Program-made: the position numbers and the translations under genes
Notes under the pieces: model-generated
What the model saw: the letters and a program-made list of their open reading frames with translations, nothing else
What the model was told of the DNA's origin: nothing
Databases searched by the model: none
Shown here: piece by piece, positions 36,152 through 45,900 of the stretch
Layout of the letters: each line of letters opens with the position of its first letter
How positions within the stretch are numbered: position 1 is the first letter of the stretch
Assembly: GCA_036873755.1 (NCBI GenBank)
Contig: JAVTVY010037278.1
Location: 62,001-126,000 of the forward strand
Source: Hanleya hanleyi
Lineage: Eukaryota > Mollusca > Polyplacophora > Lepidopleurida > Hanleyidae
Direction: 5' to 3'
Length of the DNA: 64,000 nt

Positions 36152-36345
36152 ATTTCTCGATACTCTTAACAAAGACAACCGACTGGCCTGCAATCGTAGA
36201 AATTTGGAACTACAGCGCGGACACGGAACCTCAATGGGAGTGATCGCACCATAGATAAACAAACGCATGTTGTCAGATCAAGGTTAACGGCAATGAAAAC
36301 GTGCAGTGATTGCAATCACTGTGAACAGTTTGTCAATCACATCGT
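36152..36345. other. Unassigned DNA
   Basis: Short spacer without recognisable features. Confidence 0.3.
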
Positions 36346-36510
36346 CCCGCCGAAACTCCGAACAGCGCATGTCAGCAGTTGGACTTCCGTTGTCATGGAG
36401 TAAACTCCGAACAGCGCCTGTCAGCCGTAGGATTTGTTCGTTGTCATGGAGAAAACTCCGAACTGCGCATGTCAGAATGACTTCCGTGTGAGGTGGTCAT
36501 GGAGTTCGGC
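36346..36510. repeat. Three-copy ~50-bp tandem repeat
   Basis: AAACTCCGAACAGCGCATGT recurs at 36353, 36402 and 36453 with GTTGTCATGGAG before each later copy. Each unit resembles CGCATGTCAG plus GACTTCCGT. The 61-codon frame across it is a by-product. Confidence 0.85.
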
Positions 36511-36713
36511 CTATAATGAGAGGCCAAGAGAAACACTCAAATTAGAAGAGATATTTCTGGAGCAGAATCAATGAGATTTTCAATTCATTTTATTATACAT
36601 TTCATCTCGTAAGACGGGGTAAATACCACGAGGACTATGTGAGCGGACACGGATTCTTTAGTGTCTTCTCTGCCACACGTCCAGAGGTACTAGCCACCCC
36701 TGTTAACAGTTCC

Positions 36714-37189
36714 ATATGCCGTCAATCTTAATAAATTAATATCCTATCAATGCTCCCCAATCGTATATGTCGCTATAGATGATCTTACTGATTTCAATTG
36801 AATTTGGTGTTCAGAGCGCCCAGTCATGAATAATTAATAGTTTTATGACATCACGGTCGCATTTTATATACTTCACTTGCAGTGAGGGAGGGCTGATAGA
36901 GTCATTGCCTCCGCTTTAAACCAAGGTTTAACCAGTCCATAATTCTATCCTGCACTATGGTGCCAACCTTGCGGGATGGCGGCAACATCAGAAGATACCT
37001 CGCCAGCGAGACATGTGATTCGGCTGAGTCAACCAAAAAGCACCTACCATTAGGTTCCCTTCAAAGCACTAGGAAGAGCTTTCGGGATTGGTTGACACTC
37101 GCGTTACTGCAAGCGGGTTAAAACTTGCAAGCGACATATCCAAATGGGGGAGCAGATAGGATTTAATTTTAATTAGATTGATATGCCGT
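36714..37189. mobile_element. MULE-like MITE with 9-bp target duplication
   Basis: ATATGCCGT at 36714-36722 is repeated exactly at 37181-37189. Between them, 36723-37180 has inverted ends of about 55 bp: left CAATCTTAATAAATTAATAT, CCTATC, GCTCCCCAAT and ATATGTCGC; right, on the minus strand, CAATCTAATTAAAATTAAAT, CCTATC, GCTCCCCCAT and ATATGTCGC. Long TIRs with a 9-bp duplication are the signature of Mutator-like elements. The 458-bp body has no transposase. A related longer element lies at 50.6-51.6 kb. Confidence 0.88.
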
Positions 37190-37913
37190 GGACCGACTCA
37201 CATCATGCAGCCATGCGTCGTCGGGTCGATCAACTAGCTTAGCGATAGCGAGCATGCGCAATGGATTGGGTACCAGTCTATTACACAATGTCCATGCCAA
37301 TCTACGCCCCTACGGTAATACCGTAGCTTTGCTTTACGTCAGCCATCTAGGGCACGAAAACGTCTTTTGGCAGTCTCCGCGCAGGGCTTTTCTGACAAAT
37401 GCCTGTGCGGGAAGAAGCCTGAAACTGATGAGAAATCTCGAAGTGTTTTGCTAATTATTCCTAAATCAGGCAGCACTATTGGGCATAATTCGCCACAGCC
37501 TAGCCAAACATGTTTTGCAAACAGCGGTACGGGGCCATAGACCTAAGCGAGTCCATAATTAGTTATTGAAATGTAGTTCGCCTTGTTAAAGAGCCAAGCA
37601 TTTTTTTTAACAAAAAAGTTGAACACCGTTTTTAATCGAAATCAAACTGTTATACACATCTAGAGCGGAATCAAATACCATCATATCTATTATACCTGAT
37701 AAAAAAGATTGACCTGGTAAATGTACATTTGTGAAATGATGTTCTGGTTCCACACTATATGAATAATTGACATATATAGTTGTGATTAATGGAACAGACT
37801 GTCATATGGGAAAATTAATCCTGCTTGGAGTTCGTCTATTACACTCAGCTTTAAACCGTGATCCGCCGGACAGGTAGGACAGTACATATTTGAGGATGTG
37901 TATCCGCTCACAT
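37190..37913. other. Unassigned DNA
   Basis: An 88-codon frame at 37188-37454 is not recognised. A small palindrome, CTACGGTAATACCGTAG, is at about 37310-37326. Nothing else seen. Confidence 0.35.
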
Positions 37914-38232
37914 TGTAAGTAACTGAGCCCCGTGGGGCTTCCGGGGATTGACCTGGGATGTTGTGCACACCGCAGGTCATGGTAAGAATAGGCCTCAGCT
38001 CCTCAGAGAGTTTGTCGTAGGAGGCGATTAACTGAGGCACCCGTGGGATTCCCGGGTGTGAAAAGTAATAGGACCCCACCCGTGTGGTTCCCGGGTGTGA
38101 AAAGGAATAGGACCCCACCGGTGTGGTTCCGGGGTGTGAAAAGTAATAGGATCCAACGTCGTGATATGATGGAAATATAGTTGAAAGCGACGTTAAATCA
38201 TATTCACTCACTCACTCACTGTAAGTAACTGA
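37914..38232 (+). mobile_element. SINE with 13-bp target duplication and internal 39-bp repeat
   Basis: TGTAAGTAACTGA at 37914-37926 is repeated at 38220-38232, with the SINE (37927-38219) between. The body has CCCCGTGGGGCTTCCGGGG, then GTCGTAGGAGGCGATTAACT (a block I recall from gastropod repeats). It then has three copies of a 39-bp unit at about 38040-38155, with GAAAAG anchors spaced 39 bp (38061, 38100, 38139). The 3' end, GTTGAAAGCGACGTTAAATC then (CACT)n, matches the 3' end of the RNase H LINE at 61.6 kb (GCTGAATGCGACGTTAAG). I see no tRNA boxes, so the head may be truncated. The 141-codon minus-strand frame is antisense to this SINE. Confidence 0.85.
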
Positions 38233-38607
38233 AATGAACTGAATATTTCCAAAGATGCTGCTCCAGAAAAGTCTAATGTCTTTCTTGGTTTCCGATCATA
38301 AGACGCCTTCCGTGATTCTGTGCTCAAAACGCGATGACGTAATGACGTTCACTCGAACAAATGAATTCGCAACCCTATATATAATTCTATTTTCTATTGT
38401 TTCAAAAGGAGAATTGAGTCCAGCGAAAATCTCATACTGTGTACTATGCTTAAATCCGACCTTATTGTACATTCTGTGCTGCTCCATAAATGGCAGAAAC
38501 TATTGTATTCCTCTAAGTAGTGCCTACTGGCACCACATACCAGTATGTAATCTTGTTCTCTATGTACATATGGACCCGTGTCTGAAATAAAGTATTATTA
38601 TTATTAA
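38233..38607 (+). mobile_element. Possible 3' end of a non-LTR element (AATAAA plus TTA repeat)
   Basis: The segment ends CTGAAATAAAGTATTATTAT, with a polyadenylation-like AATAAA directly before a (TTA)n tail at 38590-38607. This is how many LINE/SINE copies end. I recognise no coding or pol III signal upstream, so the call is tentative and the left edge is only a guess. Confidence 0.3.
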
Positions 38608-38984
38608 TCCAAATAACTCGACTGAATGTAGCTTCAACTTGGCTACCAGTATGGATTCCTACTAGTGATGAGTGTATCAGTATATCCTACAGTATATCCA
38701 TTTGCCCGTGTCCATACAGGACTATCAGGAGATCATGTGACTTCTGACAGATCCAAATTCAAAATATAGCCGCGAGCGGCAATCCTCGGGTTGCAAGCAC
38801 ATATCGCAGACAATGAACCAACAACAGTAGTTTTAGACCTGGAAGCCGATTTGGCAAAACGCTATTTATTCCTTTTAGATCTAACCTACATAGTTACCAC
38901 TGAAGAACAATCTGTCAATTCGCAAATTTGGGTGATTTACATCTGGGAATTGCAGGGATACTATTGAAGCTACGCTGAAATGCT
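38608..38984. other. Unassigned DNA before array 3
   Basis: Nothing recognised; array 3 similarity begins near 38985 (AACATATTTCCGAAAGAGC). Confidence 0.35.
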
Positions 38985-41019
38985 TAACATATTTCCGAAA
39001 GAGCTTCTCCTGGATAATATAAAGCAACAAACTGCAAGGCTGTACCACCTATAGTTCCAGAGTTATAGACCCTAAAAGATGTGTTCATTTTTTGACAAAA
39101 TTCAAGATGGCGGCCAAACCACGTGACCCAGGACCAAAAATTTTGCACATTCCTAATCGCCATATCACAATGCATATATGTAGCCACTTTCCCCGTCCAA
39201 ATCCGTTATTTGAAAAACCGACAATTTTGATTGGTCATTGGCGGCCATTTTGTTTTACGGAGCAAATTTTCAAATCGTAATCTGAGAGCCCCAGATCCAT
39301 AGGTCATGTGTACCAAGTTTCGAGTCAATCGACCCAGCGGTTCCAGAGAAGATCTTGAAAGATTTTAGGGTAAATCCAAGATGGCCGCCAAAGCATCTGA
39401 CCAATCAGCTTCTTCTTTGGGTATTCATTAGATCTAATGGTTTCAACTACCACAAACTCACCAAATTCATCATCGATGTGTCCCATAACTTACATATAGT
39501 CATTTCCGCTATCGAAATCCGTTACATTAAAAATCGGATAATTGACAAATTTGGGTGAAATACGATGGAGAATAGCGGGAAAACTATTGAAGATAGGTAA
39601 AAACGGTTGACATATTTCCGAAAGAGCGGCTCCTGGACAATATAATACAACAAACTACAAGGCTGTACCTATCGTAGTTCCAGATATATAGGCTCTACAA
39701 GATATGCTCCGTTTCTGACAAAATTCAAGATGGCGGCCAAACCACGTGACCGAGTATCAAAATTTTTGCATATTCGTGATCGCCATATCACAATGCATAT
39801 ATGTAGCCACTTTCTCCGTCCAAATCCGTCATTTGAAAAACGGACAATTTTGATTGGTCAATGGCGGCCATTTTGTTTTACGGAGCAAATTTTCAAACCG
39901 TAATTTGAGAGCCCCAGATACATAGATCATGTGTACCAAGTTTCAAGTCAATCGACAAAGCGGTTCCAGAGAAGATCTTTGAAATAATGCTTTTTTGGAG
40001 GGTAAATCCAAGATGGCCGCCAAGCCTTTTGGCCAATCGGCTTCCTCTTTGGATATGCATTAGATCTGACTGATCCCAATGACTGTGTGAAGTTTCAACT
40101 ACATCACTATAGCGGTGTTGAAGAAAAACAGGTCACAAAATCTGGCGGAATAATAAAAATATGTAGTCACTTTTCCCATCGAAATGCATGATTTGAAAAT
40201 CCGACAATTTTGATTGGTCAATGGCGACCATTTGTTCAACGGAGTAACTTTTAAAATAGGAATCTGAGAGAACTTGATCCATCAATTACGTATGCCAAGT
40301 TTTTGAGTCAATCGTCTCCGCGGTTCCAGAGAGGATGCTCTTGGAATGTTTAGGGCAAATTCAAGATGGCCACCAAAGCATCTGACCAATGGGCGTCTTA
40401 TTTGGGTATTCATTACATCTGATGGGCTCAACCGCGAGGAATCCACTATATTCAGCAGCAGCGTGTCCAATAACATACATATAGTCACATCCGCTATCGA
40501 AATCTGTTACATGAAAATCCCATAATTGACAAATTTAAGCGAATTACGATGGAGAATAGTGGGAAAACTATTGAAGATAGGTGAAAAATGCATATTTCCG
40601 AAAGAGCGGCTCCTGGACAATATAATGCTACAAGCCGCAAGGCCGTACCACCTATAGTTCCAGAGTTATACCACTTACAAGATGTGTTCAGTCACTTTCT
40701 GACAAAATTCAAAATGGCGGCCAAACCACGTGACCGAGGACCAAAATTTTGCACATTAGTGATCGCCATATCGCAATGCATATATGTAGTCACTTTCCCC
40801 GTCCAAATCCGTTATTTGAAAAACCGACAATTTTGATTGGTCAATGGCGGCCATTCTGTTTTATGGAGCAAATTTTCAAATCGTAATTTGAGAGCCCTAG
40901 ATCCACAGATCCTGTGTACCAAATTTCGAGTCAATCGACCCAGCGGTTCCAGAGGAGAAAATCTTTTTAGGGAAAATCCAAGATGGCCGACGAACCATCA
41001 GACCAATCGGCTTCTTCTT

Positions 41020-41605
41020 TTAACCCTATCTGGCCTGGGCGATTTGGGGTGTATCGCAGCCTGGGGGGGGGCGGAAAGTGCCCCCCCCTATATATTTTCT
41101 CTACCACTAAGGCTAGAGCGCTGAAACTTACCACACAGTATCTTGGGTTCAAGCTCTACCGGAAAATGTAAAAAAATCCAAGATGGCCGCCATGATGACG
41201 TCACAGTGACGTAATCATCTCGGAAGCCATTTTTCGGCCTTTTTGAGGTCGATTTTTCGAAATTTTCATTTTTCAGATTTTTCTCTCAAAAAATCTAATA
41301 AAATAGAGAATAATTAGTTGTGCATAAATAAAATACTTTTCATGCCTTTTATGCGCGGAAAATGTGAAAAACATCGAGCGAAAAGATTGAAAAACACGAC
41401 TTTCACGGATACCACATGGCCGCCATTTTGAATTTACCCATGATCCTCTGCCCGGGGGTAATTGAAAATAGGCTCAAAATGACCTGAATAAGATAAGCTT
41501 AAAAGTCACTAGGTTTCAGCCTCCTCGGTTTTGTCGTTTTGGAGCAGCAGAGAAAAGTTCACTAGGGGGGACTTTCCGCCCCCCCCCCAGCCCAGGTAGG
41601 GTTAA
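41020..41605. mobile_element. piggyBac-like MITE, TTAA target, 578 bp
   Basis: TTAA at 41020-41023 and 41602-41605 flanks 41024-41601. The left end reads CCCTATCTGGCCTGGGC and the right end, on the minus strand, CCCTACCTGGGCTGGGGG. G-rich subterminal inverted parts follow (GGGGGGGGGCGGAAAGTG and GGGGGGGGGCGGAAAGTCC). CCC-starting TIRs with a TTAA target are the piggyBac signature. Other array 3 units provide the empty site (CTTCTTCTTTTGATATGCAC against CTTCTTCTTT, element, AATATGAGCTAG), which proves insertion. No transposase is present. The body carries AAGATGGCCGCCATG, TGACGTCA and CATGGCCGCCATTTTG. Confidence 0.92.
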
Positions 41606-41737
41606 TATGAGCTAGATTCCACATTCCCCAATACCAATACCTTCATCGGTCGAACAACAGTACAGTTGACACACAATCCGGCGGAATCACACATTAGCAA
41701 TAACAATAGGTTTGCACGCCTGTGACTTGCAACCCTA

Positions 41738-42185
41738 ATAATGTTCCTAATAAATGGATTTAGAGCTTCAAAAAACACTTTTTCTTGGTCAGCAGCACAA
41801 ACACGTTTCTGGCCTCTGTTTGTGCCCTAGACGGCTCCTTCATCGAAATCAAAATGTTAGTACGTTGAAATAAGTACAGAAAACGGTCCCTGGAGTCCAG
41901 ACAAAGACCTGAATGGAGAAAGTTGAGCTTGGAATTTAGTCGCCTGGAGATAGTGCTTTTCACAGTGTGCTTTTGTGAAGTTTACTTTCAGCCATATGCT
42001 CAGACCTACTCAAATTTCACGTTCTACCATAGCTTTGGAACTATTAATACGACCATCCTGCAATTTCACTGCCATCATAGCAGTTATACAAGGAGTACCT
42101 ATGCCAAAACTCAGAATAACCCGACTCGTTGTTTGTGTAATATTGAACAGAATTGTACTTCTCAAATTATGCGATTTTCGGCATT
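41738..42185. other. Segment absent from other array 3 units
   Basis: Other units pass from TTGCAACCCTAATAATG directly to TCTTCATTTGAAAATTTGAC. Here about 445 unrelated bases intervene, rejoining at ATTATTTGAAAATTTGAC. It may be an insertion or a part lost from the other units. No TIR or tail is obvious. Frames of 98 and 74 codons are unsupported. Confidence 0.55.
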
Positions 42186-44185
42186 ATTTGAAAATTTGAC
42201 AATTTTGATTCCTCTATAGCGGCGAAACTATTGAACCTACGTGAAAAGGGTAGACACACTTCTGAAAGAGCTGCTTCTGGACAATATAATACTACAAACT
42301 ATAAGGCTGTACCTATCGTAGTCCCAGAGATATAGGCTCTACAAGATGTGCTCCGTTTCTGACAAAATTCAAGATGGTGGCCAAACCACGTGACTGAGGA
42401 CCAAAATTTTTGTATATTCATGATCGCCATCTCGCAGTGCATATATATAGCCACTTTCCCCGTCCAAATCCGTTTTTTGAAAAACCGACAATTTTGATTG
42501 GTCAATGGCGGCCATCTTGTTTTACAGAACAAATTTTGAAATGCAAACCTGAGAGCTCCAGATCCATTGAGCATGTGTACCAAGTTACGAGTCAATCGAC
42601 CAAGCGGTTCCAGAGGAGAAGATCTTGAAAGGTTTTAGGGAAAATCCAAGATGGCCGCCGAACCATCTGACCAATCAGCTTCTTCTTTTGATATGCACTA
42701 GATCTCACATTCCCCAATACTTATGTGAAGTTTCGACTTCATCGGTTAAACAGCGGCCGAGATACAGTTGACACAAAATCCGGCGGAATCACACATTAGC
42801 AATAACAATAGGTTTGCACGCCTGTGGCTTGCAACCCTAATAATGTCTTCATTTGAAAATTTGACAATTTTGATTCCTCTATAGCGGCGAAACTATTGAA
42901 CCTACGTGAAAAGGGTAGACACACTTCTGAAAGAGCTGCTTCTGGGCTTCTGGGCAATATAATACTACAAACTATAAGGCTGTACCTATCGTAGTCCCAG
43001 AGATATAGGCTCTACAAGATGTGCTCCGTTTCTGACAAAATTCAAGATGGTGGCCAAACCACGTGACTGAGGACCAAAATTTTTGCATATTCATGATCGC
43101 CATCTCGCAGTGCATATATGTAGCCACTTTCCCCGTCCAAATCCGTTATTTGAAAAACCGACAATTTTGATTGGTCAATGGCGGCCATCTTGTTTTACAG
43201 AACAAATTTTCAAATGCAAATCTGAGAGCCCAGATCCATTGAGCATGTGTACCAAGTTACGAGTCAATCGACCAAGCGGTTCCAGAGGAGAAGATCTTGA
43301 AAGGTTTTAGGGAAAATCCAAGATGGCCGCCGAACCATCTGACCAATCAGCTTCTTCTTTTGATATGCACTAGATCTCACATTCCCCAATACTTATGTGA
43401 AGTTTCGACTTCATCGGTTAAACAGCGGCCGGGATACAGTTGACACAAAATCCGGCGGAATCACACATTAGCAATTACAATAGGTTTGCACGCCTGTGGC
43501 TTGCAACCCTAATAATGTCTTCATTTGAAAATTTGACAATTTTGATTCCTCTATAGCGGCGAAACTATTGAACCTACGTGAAAAGGGTAGACACACTTCT
43601 GAAAGAGCTGCTTCTGGACAATATAATACTACAAACTATAAGGCTGTACCTATCGTAGTCCCAGAGATATAGGCTCTACAAGATGTGCTCCGTTTCTGAC
43701 AAAATTCAAGATGGTGGCCAAACCACGTGACTGAGGACCAAATTTTTTGCATATTCATGATCGCCATCTCGCAGTGCATATATGTAGCCACTTTCCCCGT
43801 CCAAATCCGTTATTTGAAAAACCGACAATTTTGATTGGTCAATGGCGGCCATCTTGTTTTACAGAACAAATTTTCAAATGCAAATCTGAGAGCCCCAGAT
43901 CCATTGAGCATGTGTACCAAGTTACGAGTCAATCGACCAAGCGGTTCCAGAGGAGAAGATCTTGAAAGGTTTTAGTGAAAATCCAAGATGGCCGCCGAAC
44001 CATCTGACCAATCAGCTTCTTCTTTTGATATGCACTAGATCTCACATTCCCCAATACTTATGTGAAGTTTCGACTTCATCGGTTAAACAGCGGCCGAGAT
44101 ACAGTTGACACAAAATCCGGCGGAATCACACATTAGCAATTACAATAGGTTTGCACGCCTGTGGCTTGCAACCCTAACAATGATG

Positions 44186-45189
44186 TTACTGGAACTATAC
44201 AACATCAACATGCGACACGACACGTTCAGTGTTAAAACTGGCAATTTGTGATTTTATATTTTCATGGATCCTAAAGCATACATGATTGTCAGTATACGTT
44301 CGACATATTTTGGGAACCATAGTGCATTTGCCGATCGAAGGTTTATGGGTTAGTGGTGTTTGAGTCATGCGTATTATGCGATTCCGGCGAGTTCACATCT
44401 AGAGATTGAAAGCAAATTCATGTTAGGACTCTCCGAGAGTAAATTCTTCGTAGATTTCCGCTGAGCGGTTCCGAATGGCTCTCCGGTAGACGCTCTCACT
44501 GAAAAGATCCCCCGTACGAGTATTGAGTATAGATGTACATTCATAGTTACTGTGTATGGCACGTGCAAGATCCCTACGCCTGCATTAAATCTCATAATTT
44601 CATAGTATTTGAGCTGGGAGTAAAATAACGGCGTTTTTGATTGGTCGTTTCAGAAGGTCACGGTGTTCGAGAAGCGTGGAGTGTACTCATGAATAATGCA
44701 CAAATTTAAGACTTGGTGCTGTATTTCAGCCAGAGGCATCGTGGGTGCGTGCCACTGGAGGAGCGAGAATGAGCATTTCGTTCGATTGGCCATCCGAATT
44801 CCACATACTAAAAAGTTCCATTTTGTAGGAAAGTGCGGAGTTTACTCGAGAGTAAATATCTCTTTTCTGATAAGTTTGTGAAGTCAAAAATATATTTAAC
44901 CAATTCTGAACAAAAAGTTTCACACAAAAGATTACACTGGAAAAGTTCACAGTCAATAGTCACGCATAAAAAACGTCGACGGACGATTATAATTGGGGTT
45001 TTCTCTGTTCTTGGCCTTTACTCATTCTTTTTAGGATTTTTTTAATGTACATGTAAATGAAATATGACACCCTTAATCAAGACTAATCCCATGTTTTTAT
45101 TATCTGTGGTAACATTACATCGACATATAATTCTGATTGAAATATTACACTAACTGTATACTAAAAAGCAAAAACAATAAAATCAAATA
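44186..45189. other. Unassigned DNA
   Basis: No recognisable gene; overlapping 60-76 codon frames on both strands only. Confidence 0.4.
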
Positions 45190-45900
45190 AAAACTTATTT
45201 TGGCTTCACAAACGTGACAACAGGAGGATATTTTTATCGTGTAAAAACAAAAAATTGTTTCTTAAAGTATTAGATATATTATTAATTTAAAATAAACTTC
45301 TTAATCAAGAGTAAATTCTTTTTTTGAATGAGTACAAACTGTAATGATCAAATAAATTAATCGTTCATAATATGCGACGGTAGGGTTATTTGAGAAATCA
45401 GTCAAGGAAATTTTTAAATACTTATTCAATGAATAATACGGTGTATATGTACAGGTATATGTCTGTTGAAGGATATCTTGTAGAGAACTGATTACATATC
45501 AACACCAACGCCGTTTTACTTCACATTTGACTGAGCTTTTACACTTTGAAACTTGGGGGCAGCGTTTTTCAGTGATAAAATCGAAGAAACTTACCTTGGC
45601 ATCACAAACGTAAGAACAGGAGGATTTTTGTATCGGGTAAAAGCCAACCATTGTTTTTTAAAGTATTAGATATTAAATTAGTAATCTAAAGTAAACATGT
45701 TAATAAATCGTAAATTCGTTTTTTGATGAATACATACTTTTATTATCGAATAAATTAATCGCTCATAATATGCGAGGGTAGGGTTATTTGAGAAATCAAT
45801 CGAGGAAATTTTGAAATACTCATTCAAGTAATATTACGTTGTATATATGTCTGTTGAGGATATCTTATAGAAAACTGATTACATATTAACACGAGCGCGC
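45190..45900. repeat. Direct duplication of ~315 bp (45190-45508 and 45588-45896)
   Basis: Both copies run: CACAAACGTRA, ACAGGAGGAT, TTAAAGTATTAGATAT, AAATAAATTAATCG, TCATAATATGCGA, GTAGGGTTATTTGAGAAATC, ATATGTCTGTTGA, GGATATCTT and AACTGATTACATAT. They are offset by about 399 bp and differ by many substitutions and small indels, so the duplication is old. No ORF is conserved between copies, which argues against coding. Confidence 0.88.

Larger units (their letters stand above)
38985..44185. repeat. Tandem array 3: ~620-675 bp units with three GGCGGCCAT-type sites each
   Basis: The unit runs: TTTCCGAAAGAGCGGCTCCT, GGACAATATAATACTACAAA, GTTCCAGAGATATAGGCTCT, TGACAAAATTCAAGATGGCG, GCCAAACCACGTGAC, CCGTCCAAATCCGTTATTTG, TTTTGATTGGTCAATGGCGG, CCATTTTGTTTTAC, GTGTACCAAGTTTCGAGTCA, CCAGCGGTTCCAGAGAAGAT, AATCCAAGATGGCCGCC, GACCAATCAGCTTCTTCTTT and CATTCCCCAATACTTATGTG. 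Anchors lie at about 39095, 39717, 40703, 42360, 43035 and 43699. The last three units (42.2-44.17 kb, spacing about 675 and 664) are almost identical and so recently duplicated; the middle one has an extra 11-bp GCTTCTGG repeat. Numerous 60-98 codon frames are repeat by-products. Confidence 0.93.

Noticed and set aside
37786..38211. 141-codon minus-strand frame with GSYYFSHPGTT repeats
   Set aside because: It is antisense to the SINE and its 39-bp internal repeat; 39 is a multiple of 3, which keeps the frame open.
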